Below, piece by piece: positions 1 through 21,738 of a stretch of 64,000 nucleotides of DNA. The position numbers and the translations under genes are program-made. The stretch comes from Cristatella mucedo (Eukaryota; Bryozoa; Phylactolaemata; Cristatellidae): contig WPIO01000076.1 of assembly GCA_009760855.2 (NCBI GenBank), positions 364,001-428,000 on the forward strand, given 5' to 3'. The notes beneath the pieces were generated by a model. The model searched no databases, had not been told where the DNA came from, and saw only the letters and a list, made by a program, of their open reading frames with translations. How positions within the stretch are numbered: the first letter of the stretch is position 1; the number at the start of each line of letters is the position of its first letter.

Positions 1-120
1 CCGTATAGCATGCAGAATCTATGCTTGGCTGTGATCATAAAGTAACTAGAACGCCATACGACGTCATCCCCTCACATTTAATACACTAGAAGAAAGTCTA
101 GTCCGCTGTCCAACCCAGCC

Positions 121-300
121 GTGATGGCACACTAGGTAAGGCGGTTCCTTTCATGACCTCCGTCTTGAGGTCATGGGTTCGATTCCTGCGGTGGGCAATC
201 CTTTATCGCCACTGCAAGCAGTAGTGATAGCCATCAAGGCTCTTCTGTCGCTATACAAAAAGAGGCTGTTTAAGCAGCTAGGATTATTATTATTATTATA
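121..300 (+). mobile_element. tRNA-derived SINE (family 1)
   Basis: The tRNA-like head has an A-box-like TGGCACACTAGG and a B box GGTTCGATTCC. A body follows (gtgggcaatcctttatcgcc, gctcttctgtcgctatac, aaaaagaggctgtttaa), then an AT-rich (ATT)n tail. The same body recurs at about ten places in the window in both orientations. This copy lies just beyond the ANKEF1 stop codon, so it may fall in the 3' UTR in antisense. Confidence 0.85.
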
Positions 301-412
301 ACCCTTTAATTGACCACTGGGGCTCTCCCTGCTGTCTAGCAGTCGTTGCACAGATTCCGAACTCTGGAATTCCGTTTTCTAATTCTGCTGGCGGTAAGAT
401 TGTGCTAATAAA

Positions 413-9040
<8,628 letters not shown>

Positions 9041-10600
9041 TTCTTAGTCCTCTTTATCAGCTTCTATCGCAAATCCGATGCAGTAATCGAAGTTGCCGAT
9101 GAGTGATGAAGCTACATTATCTCTCCTTCACAAGAGTAATTTCCCAGCCATATATGCAGCCGAGCAAGGCCCGAATATCCGTTACTTGCAATGACGTGCG
9201 AAGTGAAAATGGTATAAGTATATATTGTATGACTTCGAATCAGTTAATCTTACGGAGGCAAGTCTTTCCTTTGCAGCCGGGCGGTATTTCCGCTGTCAGC
9301 AACGAATGCTCTGGAGCCCAGGATAGCTGCAGGGGCACCGGAAGTACCTGCTTCCCGGCGCTTGGCGCCTTGACAACAGGGCGCCACTTACCTGTAGCCA
9401 AGAAAAGGGCCCGCGCTGAACTCATTTTCTCATAGCCAAACTTGTGGATGAGTTTTTATTTCATCATATTTTATAAATTGTCAACTAATTCAGCGCTAAA
9501 TAGAGGAATTATATCTAAGAATAGCTTAAATGCTACTCGGAGAAATGTCCTGGTATTTGCCGGCCCCTCCTGGCGGGTTTCTCGTGTTGCAGAATCGACA
9601 GTTGGAGCTGCAAGAATTCTGTCTCTCTCTCAGCCAGTATGGCACCGCCTTTACCGGCGGCGGCACTTTTTGGCACTTGCTCGCGCTGCCTGCTACACGC
9701 GGAGGGATGGGAGACTCCCGCGGGGCGGCCGCCTCGGAGAAACATTGGAAAGTTCGATGCGATGCGGTAGGCCAGCTGCTGGCGGTTGTTCGAGCGGCAA
9801 CGTCGAGAAAATTTGACCAAAGTAGGTGAGACAAAGGATAAGAAAGATTGATGATTGAGAAGACCGACAGAAAGATCAAAAGCTGCTCGAGTCGCATTGC
9901 TGGGCACACACACGAATGCAGTCGCCATATTACCCGACTGTACGCTTCCTGCTCACCGCAAGGAGACTGATCTGTGGGATCTTGCATGTTCTTGCGATAA
10001 AGTGACCGCCCCACTATCGTAGCCTATAAGAAAAGTGTCGTGCCCAAACTCATTTAGTTAGGGCTAGATTGCAATTATTTTCTTTCAGTTACCGCTTTCT
10101 TTAGCAAGTCATGGGCTAGTCCTGTTTAATTTCGAAGTTAAGCTCTATCCTTAGAGCACGCTTTCGAATCAAATAACCGGCCAAGTCTTTTCCCAATGTT
10201 GCCATTCCAACTTTAAAATTTCCGTTCGCGGCCAATCCCAGATCGGCACTAGTTCCCAGCGTCACCGGCCACTGCGGGTAAAGTTGAAGGGCGTGGCCGA
10301 GATTGCCGGAGAGCGCTGACGACATTTCCGGACAACTTCATTCGTCTTGCTTCTGCCTAGAACCTATTAGAAGCCTTCGCGACGATCAATTTTAAGGTAA
10401 CGACGGTTTGTCGCCAAGCTGCAGTGCACGCTGGGCGCAATCACGGCCATCCCGAGATGCCGCGGCTATGTCTGGGGTCCTGTCTAGCCCTGCGTCTTGC
10501 TCTCCGCATGTACGGCAGCGAGCGGCGGCAGCCTCCGTATGCAGCAGCTGCTGCTGATAGCATCGTCAGACAAGTGGGTTCGCTGTAGCGCATCGCGAGT
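9041..10600. other. Upstream flank of ANKEF1, no recognised gene
   Basis: Probably contains the ANKEF1 promoter and 5' UTR on the minus strand, but no TATA box or other element could be assigned. A minus-strand ORF at 10325-10116 (69 codons, MSSALSGNLGHALQLYPQWP) has non-repetitive composition but no recognised family. Confidence 0.5.
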
Positions 10601-11145
10601 CTCGGCCGGGTGCAGCGGCTACGACAAATTACCGAAATCCACCGCAATCCAATTTAATTCGGCTAACATCGACCAGACGTCGGCATTGCCGAGCTCAAAT
10701 TTTGAGCCGCTATTATAGTACATGTTCGATTTTATCTATATCGTTTGATTCGCACAGCAGAGAGCCAGCCGATGACCAATACCGACAGTTTATTATGACA
10801 CACGGAGCCGAGGGCGAGCGGCTCCCTCCTGCCTCTTCTCCCACTCGACTCCCCTCCTCGACACCTCGGCTCCCCTGGTCGACCCCGATGATTCATCGAG
10901 GACCACAACCGTGCACAGGCTGACCCTGATGGTGAATCCGCCATCAGTCCACCAGCGGTTACCGGCCTGTGTCCACGCCACACCGCAGGCGGACCACAGC
11001 TGTGCACCGGCCCCTCTAGGTGATGCTTCTAACAGCTGTTCACCAGCGGCTTATCGGAGGAGCCTGCATACTATAAAAATATACATACATACGAACTACA
11101 ATCTATCCACCAAATTTCATGTCACTGTTCTCGCGCATTTATGCA

Positions 11146-11538
11146 AAGGATCTTCAACGCCGGAGGCCTGTACCGAAATCCAACACAATCCACGTTAGTC
11201 CCCTTCAAATCCACCACAAATCAACTGCAAAAACTCCAAAAAGTTGGAATATCAAACTACGCTACATATACAATGTACCCAGAAAATTTCTCGCGATTCC
11301 GCTCACGCGTTCTCGCGAAATCTACGGAAAAAACATTGCGATGGCCCGCGACAATACCGCAATCCACTGCATTCCACAGCACAACGACAGAAATCCGTGT
11401 TCAAAAACCGCCTTTTTTATTTCATGTGACAGTCCATTCTGCGACAATTGCACTTGTATTGGCACGGCCGTTCTCATGCAATGCGCTGCAATCGACTGCA
11501 GTAGCCAGAGCCAATACCGAAATGCACTTCAATCTACC
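11146..11538 (+). repeat. Left arm of long inverted repeat
   Basis: Runs from aaggatcttcaacgccgg to caataccgaaatgcacttc and is matched in reverse complement by 13080-13475 with scattered mismatches (about 90-95% by eye). The 1.5 kb between the arms is the satellite array. Confidence 0.85.
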
Positions 11539-13079
11539 ATCAAAAAATTAGATATGGATTGCTACGAGATCCAGTTTGTATTGCATATCAAAGTGCAGAG
11601 TGTTAGCCAGGCCTACATATAGTACTTGTAGCTCATGCTACGTGGAATGAGAGTCGCAGTTTTTTACAGCCAATCTTGCCGATTTTCCCCGGAGTTTGCC
11701 AATGGTCTATCGACCATTGCTGTGGATTGTCATGCATTGCTGAAAGTTAACGAGCACATAATCTTGAAAATGCTATGGTTTCACTTTGGACGCAGCGGAA
11801 CGTTGTGTATAAGAGCAATTGGGGCTTCGCGATGCCAATTTTCCGCCGATTTGCAGCAAGTTGGGGTACTGGCTCTGGCCATGGAAGTCGATTGCCATTA
11901 ATTGATTGCTCGCGATTGCACGTGCGACATTGGTTGAAAGGATGCGATTGCACTTTAAACACAGTGAGCTGTGACGTGTAAGACAAATTTGATCTCGGCC
12001 CAGTCACTTTCCAGTGATTTTCGATGGACGGTAATGAATTGCCGTATTTGCCCGGGCCATTGCCGTCGATTGCCATATATTGCCCAAGATTGAATGGTTA
12101 GAGCGGGTTGAAAGTATGTGCGCACAAAGTGAGATGTTAAGTGTAATGAGAATCGGAGCTTGGTGCAGCCGATTTCTCGTCGATTTGCCACGGATTGCGG
12201 TATATGCCCCTGCCATTGCTGTCGATTGCCATGCATTTTTGTCAATTAACGTGCAACTTAGCTTGAATGTCCTACGATTTCACTTTTAGCACGAAGAAAT
12301 GTGAAATGCGAAGACAATTGGCACTTCGTGCAGCCAAGTTTTGTCGATTTGCCACAGATTGTAGTGGATTGCTGCTTCGAGCCGAGCCATTACCGTAGAT
12401 AGCCATGCATTGCCCGAGATTAGACAAGCGCAATTGTTTAAAATAATGTGGTTGACTTAAACCAGATTGCTTTGTAACATGCATTTAAAACTGGAGTATT
12501 GCGAAACCAATTCTTGGACATTTTGCATCAGACTGCTATATATTTTGGTATTGACCAGGGCCATTGCAGTCGATTGCAGCGCATTGCTGCCGAATGGTCG
12601 AGGCAATTGTAGTGAAATTGTGCGATTACACAATAGCCCAAAATTAGAGCAACGTGCAATTACTATTAGAGCTTAAAGTGTACGTATTCTGGTCACTGTG
12701 CGGCGGATTGCAGCGGATTTCGACGGATTGGGGTGGATTGCTGTATAGAACCGGGACGTTGCAGTCGATTGCAATGCATTGCATGAGAACGCATGTGCAC
12801 AAAGAAGCGAAATTTTACGGGAGCAGTTTGAACTGAGTCTAGCCCTACATGCAATGTCAATTAGAGCTTCGCGATGGCAATTTGAGAATAATTTACAGTG
12901 GAATTGAGTTGATTGCGGTATTTTCCCATATCATTTCGAGCGATTGCCGGCATTGTCAGAGTTCGAGGATGCACAATTTTTTTTTATTTTACTTGGGTCT
13001 GCACACAACACTTTGCACTTAAATATGCAATACAAACTGGAGCTCGGTGCAATCCGTTTCGAATTTTTCACGGGGGATT

Positions 13080-13475
13080 AGGTCGATTGAAGTGGATTGC
13101 GGTACTGGCTCGGGCTACTGCAGTCGATTGCAGCGCATTGCATGAGAACGGCCATGCCAATGTGAGTGCAATTGTCGAAGAATGGACTGTCACATGAAAT
13201 AAAAAAGGCGGTTTTTGAACACGGATTTATGTCGTTGTGCTGTGGAATGCAGTGGATTGCGGTATTGTCGCGGGCCATCGCAATATTATTTCCGTAGATT
13301 TCGCGAGAACGCGTGAGCAGAATCGCGAGAAATTTTCTGGGTACATTATATATGTAGCGTAGTTTGATATTCCCAACTTTTTGGATTTTTTTGGAGTTGA
13401 TTTGTGGTGGATTTGAATGGGACTGAGATGGATTGCGTTGGATTTCGGCACAGGTCTCCGGCGTTGAAGATCCTT
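13080..13475 (-). repeat. Right arm of long inverted repeat
   Basis: Reverse complement of 11146-11538. Its outer end (ccggcgttgaagatcctttt) sits directly against the 5'-truncated LINE at 13477. Confidence 0.85.
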
Positions 13476-13476
13476 T

Positions 13477-15232
13477 TCACAAGTCCTCTGGACCCTATTC
13501 CCACTGTCCTGCTCCTACGTTGCATTGATCTGCTGCTGCCATGCATAACTAACATCATTAATATATCATTAGCTTCAGGTCATGTCCCAGCACCTTTAAA
13601 AAAAGCTGTAGTCAGGCCTCTTCTCAAGAAAGCTACACTAGACCAAGAGAACTTAGGCAACTATCGCCCAGTCTCCATTCTACCATTCTTATCAAAGACA
13701 CTGGAACGGGTCGTGGCAGACCAGCTGAACTCATATATCGAAAACTCAGACCTTGCTAATAAGTTCCAGTCTGGCTTTAGAGCTAATCAATGCACAGAGT
13801 CAGCATTGCATAGGGTATACAACGACCTACTTAGGAATGCAGACATGAGTAGAGTGTCTTTGCTTGTTTTGCTCGATCTTTCGGCAGCTTTTGACACCAT
13901 CGATCACAAAGTTCTTCTAGAGCACCTCTCATCTCGCCTGGGCATCACTGGCACTGCTCTGCAGTGGTTCAGGTCCTATCTCAGTGGGAGACTCCAGAGT
14001 ATTGACATGAATGGACAAAGATCATCTAAAGTACCTCTGAAATATGGAGTACCTCAGGGCTCCGTGCTAGGTCCGGTTCTTTTCACGGTTTATACCCTCC
14101 CTCTTGCTGATGTGATTTCCATGCACAATCTAGGCTTTCACTTGTATGCGGATGACACTCAGTTGCACCTTTGCTTTGATCCCTCCCAGCCTTCGAGCAC
14201 CTCAAATTCTCTCAACTCACTTGCTGCATGCATTGATGACATCCGCAAATGGATGGCAGCAAATTTTCTAAAACTAAACGATGACAAAACTAACTTACTA
14301 GTTATGGGCAAACCCAGTGATTCAGATTCAGAGATTGGAAAGGCTGACGCTCAGAATTGGCTCTGCCAGCATATCTCCTGTCGAATCAGCTCGAAATCTA
14401 GGTGTCATATTACAAAGCGACCTCTCGTTAGACGACCATATCAGCTCGTCAGTCAAATGTGCCTATTTTCAGCTTCATAACATTGCTAAAATTCGGGCTT
14501 GTTTAGATAAGGATACCACGTCCAAGTTGGTCCATGCATTCGTGACATCCCGTCTCGACTTCTGCAACTCACTGCTTACTGGCCTACCAGCATGTGCGAT
14601 CGGGCGATTGCAGCTGGTGCAAAACTCTGCAGCTAGGCTTGTCTGTCGTGAGCGTCGCAGCTGCCACATTACTCCACTTCTCGCCGACCTGCAATGGCTA
14701 CCAGTCAAGCAACGGATTGACTTCAAGGTTTTGTCGCTCACTTTTAGGTCCCTTCATTCTATGGCTCCAGCCTATCTCTCCTATATACTCCCCCATCAGG
14801 CCAAGCATCGTACCACTCGCTTTTCGGAATCCAACAGTCTAGAAATACCTCATACAAACCTTAAATCCTTTGGAGACCGTGCATTTAGCTCATATGCTCC
14901 CAAAGCCTGGAACTCCCTCCCGACCTGCGTCAGAACATCCCCTGACCTGGCCACATTTAAAAGGAACTTAAAAGCACACCTATTTAGGACAGCATTTAGT
15001 GGGTCCCTGTGATTCGTCCTTCACGTGCTTACGCGTGCTGACACTGGGCATGCTGCCACTAACCACATTTGCATGCTGAGCCTGTGCATGTCACCCCTAA
15101 CCATGTTATTAATTTTGTTTGTTTTTCAAGCATGATTTTACTTACCATTTAATTGCATTTCCCTTTGCAGCAAATGTAAAGCACCTAGAAAGAGATTAAG
15201 TTATCTGAGGGCGCTTTATCAAGTACATACTA
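13477..15232 (+). mobile_element. L2/CR1-like LINE, 5'-truncated, one frameshift
   Basis: The reverse transcriptase runs in one frame from 13477 to about 14340. It contains NYRPVSILPFLSKTLERVV, LDLSAAFDTIDH (motif A), YGVPQGSVLGPVLF (motif B), the catalytic YADD at 14145-14156, and LKLNDDKT. A one-base slip near 14325-14345 moves the rest into the next frame, continuing SARNLGVILQSDLSLDDHIS to a stop at 15012. The C-terminal part ([36 protein letters not shown]) is typical of L2/CR1 elements. The 3' UTR ends in the tail atgtaaagcacctagaaag ... gcgctttatcaagta. The endonuclease is absent. It lacks the ATT tail of its relatives. Confidence 0.93.
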
Positions 15233-15432
15233 ACGTCCTAACGGTCACGTGGTACCTCGAGGCCTGCCCCTACCGGTCGCTACTTACGCTGCGTACACGT
15301 GCTACCGATACGATCCGGAATCAACCGCAGTGCACATTGGAGCACTACGTCACTGCTCTACCTCACTGTCCTTATTCTCTTTTTCCTTGCCTCTCCCTGC
15401 TTATATGTGCATGTATATAATATATGCACCCG

Positions 15433-15433
15433 G

Positions 15434-15484
<51 letters not shown>

Positions 15485-15532
15485 ACTTATATATATATAT
15501 ATATATATATATACTTATATGTATATATATGG
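15433..15532 (+). repeat. (TA)n microsatellite
   Basis: Two TA runs separated by tatgtatgtatac; nothing coding. Confidence 0.95.
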
Positions 15533-15845
15533 TACATTCAAATCATCTGGGGACCGAAGTCGCTTCCGGCTACGGTCTGCTTCTTTTAGGTCTTCGCTAA
15601 AGACGCCTCTGTTCGTTCCGGTAAGCTATTCCTTCTCCCGCGAGAACTTGTCCGTTTCTGTTCCTGAGTATACTTTGCATGCTTTTTTTGTACGATTCAA
15701 ACAATTATAATTTTAAACGTAATTCAAATAAGTCAAACAAATGACCTAATATAATAGTAAAGAAAATAATTATTATTATTCTTATATAAATAAATATAAT
15801 TCATGTACTACCTATTATAAGCGTGTGTCTTTTGTGCTGTTCAAC

Positions 15846-15935
15846 TTCCCTTTGCAGCAAATGTAAAGCGCCTAGGAAGAGATTGAGTTCTCGGAGGGTG
15901 CTTTATCAAGTGCATTAGTATTATTAACTATAAAA
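15846..15935 (+). mobile_element. L2-like LINE 3' tail fragment
   Basis: Carries gcagcaaatgtaaagcgcct, gagattgagttctc and gctttatcaagtgc, followed by an imperfect ATT tail. Only about 90 bp of the 3' end is present. Confidence 0.85.
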
Positions 15936-16107
15936 TGAGAAGAACGAAGTGGTTAATGCAATTGCATGGGTGAGTTGATTCAACAGCCTCATTCACATAG
16001 CGGTAGACGAGCCGTGGCAGCTATTGCTCCGCCTTGTAGTGGGCTGCAGAACTAATGCACGACCTTCAATCAATTGGAATAATAGAAATAATAAAAATAC
16101 GGTATTT

Positions 16108-16180
16108 TTATAGTAGTACAGGAGAAATAAATCTCTTTCTATGGGATTTTACACATGTTGTGTTTGATTATCTTGTCAAT
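16108..16180 (-). mobile_element. Degenerate L2-like 3' tail
   Basis: aaatctctttctatgg and ttttacacatgttgtg resemble the reversed LINE tail; heavily decayed. Confidence 0.35.
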
Positions 16181-16518
16181 ACGGCCTAAAGCCGCTTTAC
16201 GGCAAAGCGCCATAACTGAGCAGGGACGACTAGGAAACGGAGAAACGTAGCAGCTTCGCATACAGCCCAAATTATTACCGTAAAAGCCATGCAGGTTTAA
16301 TTGGCCAAACAAGGCACTGCAGGCGGTTCGAAGCAGCGCGAATCGTCGTAGTACAGCCAGCCGAACCGAGGCAAGCACCCTTCCTCGTACGAGCCGCCGC
16401 CGCTGCGGCGGCATCCGAAGGCAGCCGCGTGGTAGCGGTCGCGGCGGCGGAGCGCTCGTTAAGTACCATCGAGCGGCTTGGCTACGGAGCTCATCCAGCG
16501 GCGTTCTAATGGCGGTCC

Positions 16519-16861
<343 letters not shown>

Positions 16862-16864
<3 letters not shown>

Positions 16865-17834
16865 TATTAAAAAGAAGAGACAGCTCTAGCGTAGAGCGCG
16901 GCCTGGTCGCGTGCCCTCAGAAATGGGAGCAAAATTGAAGGCGGAGCGCCGGATAGCAGGCAGTGGCGCGGGCGTCACGTGGCCGCAGATCAATTTTCTT
17001 GGCGGCTACCGGTAGACGTAGGCTCGAAAGTAGGAGGGAGGAGGGGCGAGCTCGCGCTACGCGACCGTACAGGCGTTGTGTTGTGCGCCTGCGGCTTCTG
17101 CTGTTGTAATTGGCGAAGCGCCTGACACTGATGTACATGCCTCGCCTGTGGCCAATAGTTAAGCCATTGACGCAGCGTCATGCCACTAATGCATGTCATA
17201 TTTCGTGTCGTCTGCTGCGATTGATCGAGCTCTCGTAAATGTGCCCGTTGAGAGTAATAAATGAGAGTTTCGTTTACCGCTCACGTTCGCCCTCTGTGTC
17301 TCCATGAGACTCCCACAAGACCTGCCGCCGCTGGAGCCACTATTACGCAGCATGCGACCGTTTGCAGATGCCCGATGCCGACTCGTCGCTCGTCCCCTGA
17401 ATAGTCACGTGGCTCTTCTGACCCCTCTCATCCCCAGACTCAGCGGCGTTCTAGTGATGCAAGTGCAATGTAATACTTGGTTACGACGGATTATTTAGCT
17501 CGAAAAAATCAACTAATTATCTCAATCAGTTTGCAAACGGGCTTTGCAGACAACAGCAATTAATTAAGATGTGCATTTACATATTGCAGCTGTCGAAACA
17601 TCGTATAAATTCAGATTCGACAGATTTATTAACCATTAGGAGAAAATCAAATGTATTGCTGTACAGCATCGTGCAAACGATGAACTGCGAACGAGATGGA
17701 ATTTGGCAGCAGCTTTTCAACAACCCATTCTCAGCCGCTTTTAATCTAACTTTTATTTGCATTGGCTTGCGATGCTTATATTTAAAAGGCTCCGCTTCAT
17801 GCCACATGGAGTGTCACATTGCCCTGGATTGATT
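16862..17834. other. No recognised feature
   Basis: Short ORFs only (for example 17569-17832 plus, 87 codons) with no recognised domain. A gagagtaataaatgagagtt stretch near 17251 resembles an LTR polyadenylation region but was not pursued. Confidence 0.4.
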
Positions 17835-18072
17835 GTGTGGAGCACCACCGCTCAAAGGTGCACGGAGGGACTCTCCTCTGGCTGAAGGCATCATTGTGTA
17901 CGCCACTCTCAGCAGACCAATCACGTAGCTTCAGTTGGTATATAAAACTACCCGGTCGTGCCGCGGGGTCAGATTATCAGGAATAAAAGTGCTATTAGCA
18001 GGATTGGTACCTGAGACCCAATAATCTGGAATCCATCTTGCTAATAATCACTCTACAGCCGGGTGCCCCAGG
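17835..18072 (+). mobile_element. Possible solo LTR
   Basis: Begins tgtgtggagcaccaccg. It has a TATA-like tatataaaact at about 17939, an aataaaagtg polyadenylation-like signal at about 17980, and ends near gggtgcccca. TG..CA ends with this internal order suit an LTR, but there is no second copy, no duplication and no internal domain in the window. Confidence 0.3.
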
Positions 18073-19140
18073 TATGATTCGTTCTTACAATGCTCCAAGT
18101 TTTATCTGCTCGTTGCAGCATTACCTTTTTGGGGTTCTTGCTCTTCGAGGATATTCATCAAATGACATCACTATAATGTGACGTCAAACTTTTCAAGGGC
18201 CATCCGGGGCCATAAAATAGCATAAATACGACGCTTTTATATTTACCCCGTTGATATATACAATTTTTTAATTTACGGCTCTAAGAATTCTCTATAGTCA
18301 GTGAGCACTCTGGGGCCATGCAAAACCTGAGATTACGTCGAAACGATGAACACTGAATTCAATCCAAAGTTTAAAAATAAAGATATCGCCACGGCGAGAT
18401 AGAAACTAGTAGGTGCGTCTCCAAGAGAATTTGATTATTGAATAATACGCGAGCTGACTGACGGAACAGCTGACGGACGAATACCGAGATGCTCCTCATC
18501 TAATAAGAACCCGACTAAAGAGTGACACTCCCTGTAAAGCACCCTCAGAAGCTGGTGTCTTTAGAGTTGCAAGATGGTGAGGCTAGGCAGAATAGAAAGC
18601 TATGCGCATTTAGAGCGAGAGAGAAAGAGAGGGAGAGAGTGACCGAGAGAGAAAGAGAGAGTTAAGCTCGAGTCACGCACAAAGGCGACTGCAGAAGTTT
18701 CACTAAATAAAACAGACTAAATTGAACTAAAACGCGGTTAATGTATCTCACGTCTAATGCTTGCCATCGTACAGCATGCACGCGTAGCATCGAGGCCTTA
18801 ATCTCTGAGAAGCTATTGAAGGCAAGAGCCAACTGAAAGCATGATACATCCTTCGTGCCGTCGCAGAACGCCGCGCGATGCTAGCCGATCAGACTGATTC
18901 AAACCGATAGGCTCGACACGATACTAATAGACTAGCTGAGGCAATGGGAGCGTCTCAATCGTATGTGCCATGGCGAAGTGAGTCCATTGATTTGGCATGC
19001 AGGGAGACCAAAAGCGGCCCCCTGCCGCCTGACTCGAGCGTTGCCAGCACCTCCGAGCAACAAGACGTCAAAAAACATCTGCCCACCAGATCCGATCCCA
19101 CAGGATTTCTGAAAAGCAGGTAGGGAACTCAAGGAGGAAA
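18073..19140. other. No recognised feature
   Basis: Unique-looking DNA with a short GA-rich stretch at 18617-18662. No ORF with a recognisable domain. Confidence 0.5.
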
Positions 19141-19142
19141 AT

Positions 19143-19421
<279 letters not shown>

Positions 19422-19832
19422 TCTCTCTCAAAACAATAGCTCAAGCAGCATCAGGACCATTTTTCCATTTTCATTCACGTTCATTTTCATTTTCATTCTT
19501 TTTTTAATGTTCATTCATGCGCAATTTTGGATTTGGAAACCTGGACGCGCCGTAGATTTAACCAGTGTGCTATACCCGCGACCCTATAGCGCTATGGAAA
19601 AATTCTTCCTTCGTAGATAAAAACTGGTGTCCAAAATAGTTTTGCCACCTGGACTTTTTTTGGCGCTTATCAATGCCATGCCATTGCTCCGCCTGCATCG
19701 CCACAGCTACGTACCCGGTGGCAGTGGCTCTCCCGTATTAGCTGTACCATTACTCTGCTTACAGACCATTGGCGACAGAACCTTTTAATCTGCAGATGTT
19801 AGGCTGTGGAACTCACTTCCACAATTCTTACC

Positions 19833-20015
19833 CAACGACGACAATTCTCCTGCTGCTGACTGTAGCACACCTTTTCCAGCCTTTCAGTGCTGCTACTTCC
19901 ACGATACTCACTACTTCAATTGCTCTCCTCACTCAGCTATACTTCACACTTTCTCTTTGTTTCGAGAGATGAAGTCTATTGGCTACCGAATGCATACCGA
20001 AAGCCACTTAGGCTT
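19833..20015 (+). repeat. Interspersed repeat R, copy 1
   Basis: Shares long stretches (for example gagatgaagtctattggc and ctaccgaatgcataccgaaa) with the reverse complement of 22165-22366, and more weakly with 21482-21655. The flank just before it (ctgtggaactcacttccaca) resembles the WNSLP segment at the end of LINE reverse transcriptases, so it may be a LINE relic. Confidence 0.7.
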
Positions 20016-20545
20016 TGAGGGTGCCATTGAAAGCTATCATGCGTAACTTCCACTTGTATTGTGTGGCTTTGTGGAGTTACAGATGGAGGTACATTGCACA
20101 TTGTTACGGAGTCGTCCGACGAATAGCATCGTAATGTAATCTCATTTTCTTAATTTAAAAGAAGTAGACACCGTCTCGATTCTCACGAAAGACGTGCCAA
20201 ACTTTGACTCACCGAATCGGAGAATAATGTAACGTCGTGTGCCAGGGACCAGCCAATGTGCACGGTTGAATAGCCTGATGCCGCATGATTTCTCGGATTT
20301 GGAGACAGCCTTTCAATTTCTAGCTTACAGTGTCTCCCCATTATCAGCCTCTGCAGCTGAACGAAGTGGACGTTCAGAGCCACAGCCACCCCAACGAGCG
20401 GTGTCATATTCTTGACAGACTGTCGCTTCGCCGAAGACTTACACTTAGGAGAACTCGAACGTCCACGATTACGCCTGAGCCCGGCGTGCCCACCGCGTGC
20501 TGCTGGCCCGTCTACCGAGTGGGCGAGTGGATTTCGAACATCGGC

Positions 20546-20614
20546 TACCCACAATACAAGGTCAGCGGTACCCACAATGCAATGTCAGTGGTACCCACAA
20601 TGCAATGTCAGTGG
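20546..20614 (+). repeat. 23-bp tandem repeat, three copies
   Basis: Unit tacccacaatgcaatgtcag plus tgg. Copies 2 and 3 are identical; copy 1 differs at a few bases. Confidence 0.9.
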
Positions 20615-21011
20615 TTGCGGCGAATCTGAATCGGTCGATTCCACAGAGAGCATCGTCTTCATCAGCAGCGGTGGCGATGGCAGTAGCAGCAACTGCAGCC
20701 GCGGCAATAGCAGCAGCAGCAGCAGCAGCAGCATTGGCCTAGCGTGCTTTTAAAGACTGTTTCTCTTGTTATTCTTCAGCAGTGCTTCACGTCAAACTAT
20801 ATCGATGGAAGAAAGCTGATTTATTTCCGAGAAATCAGCACGTTTCCGAAGATAGGAGTTTACGACTTCGACCACATGAAGGTTAGTCAGAATTGCATCT
20901 TTTCACGCGTGAGCGAGCCAATTTTTCTTTTATTTTTTTGGGGGCGCGAGACCACGCACGTCGTGCACTTCTCCGACTCGTTGACTCGCTGAAGCTAGGA
21001 CGAGGCAGCGG

Positions 21012-21197
21012 GCTAGTGTTGCTACCCTTACGTCCTCTGGTGTCTTTCCTGCGCGTACGCTCCAAATTGGCTAGCAAAGAGTCGGGATTTTTTGAGAGCC
21101 GAGAGCGGCGAGCATCTCCTCAGCTGATGGTCCTTGATTGCAAAGTGCGGACTGGTATTTGATGAGTCTCAAGAGGAGAATCAGTGTGGTAATCAGT
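21012..21197 (+). repeat. Left arm of near-perfect 186-bp inverted repeat
   Basis: Pairs with 21739-21924 with two mismatches by eye, separated by a 541-bp spacer. Both arms encode the same short peptide frame (RVRSKLASKESGFFES) because they are copies; it matches no known protein. Confidence 0.92.
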
Positions 21198-21407
21198 GCG
21201 ATAAGGCCACTAGGAAGCCTCTTTGCATGTTTTAGCATTTTTACGTGTGTTTTCTGCTTCAACGATTGACTTTTTTTCTATCTGAATACTCACGATGCGC
21301 CAACTTATCTAAAAAGCGATTATGTACGCTTTACATTTGTCTATACCAGTATACTCCATATACATGTGCATAAGTAAATATATATATATGTATATATATA
21401 TATTTAT

Positions 21408-21424
21408 GTGTGTGTGTGGTGTGC

Positions 21425-21460
<36 letters not shown>

Positions 21461-21470
21461 ATGTGCGTGC
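21408..21470 (+). repeat. (TG)n microsatellite in the inverted-repeat spacer
   Basis: TG run with gc variants, preceded by a TA-rich stretch at 21378-21404. Confidence 0.9.
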
Positions 21471-21481
21471 GTGTAAGCGAG

Positions 21482-21655
21482 GCTGTAGCCCACTCAAAGC
21501 CTATAAACCATCCGCTTAGCAGCCAAGAGCCTCCGTCTCACGGAACAAGAGAGAAAGCGAAGAAGCAGAGCCGCACCGAAAGTGCGGCAGTCAAGAACGT
21601 TAGTCGCATAGTAGCGTACTCAGGCTAGGTTCGGTTTGCTGGGACCGGACGGCTG
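21482..21655 (-). repeat. Interspersed repeat R, copy 2 (diverged)
   Basis: Contains agcctccgtctcacggaac and actcaggctaggttcg-type matches to 22165-22366. It lies within the spacer of the 186-bp inverted repeat. Confidence 0.5.
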
Positions 21656-21738
21656 TAATGAGGGCCACCGGCTAGGCCGGGGTCGGACCTACGGTATGGC
21701 CGGATGTGCGGTGACGAGAGGTCACCGGGGCTAGCCGA

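Larger units (their letters stand above)
10600..13475. repeat. Degenerate ~170 bp satellite array with an orientation switch
   Basis: A core like CCATTGCAGTCGATTGCCAT recurs near 11716, 11880, 12056, 12219, 12391, 12559, 12761, 12940 and 13117, about 165-200 bp apart. Units often include GGATTGCGGTATT just before the core. From about 10640 to 11540 the same motifs appear reverse-complemented. Units are diverged and carry no long ORF. A related patch lies at 52786-53320. Confidence 0.75.

Noticed and set aside
121-300. Possible tRNA gene
   Set aside because: The B box is present but the cloverleaf is not closed, and the same head recurs with a fixed non-tRNA body, so it is a SINE.
10116-10325. 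69-codon minus ORF MSSALSGNLGHALQLYPQWP
   Set aside because: Balanced composition, but short, single, and matched to no family; not called as a gene.
20893-21162. Two similar ORFs at 20893-21162 and 22034-21774
   Set aside because: They share a peptide because they sit on the two arms of an inverted repeat, not because of two genes.
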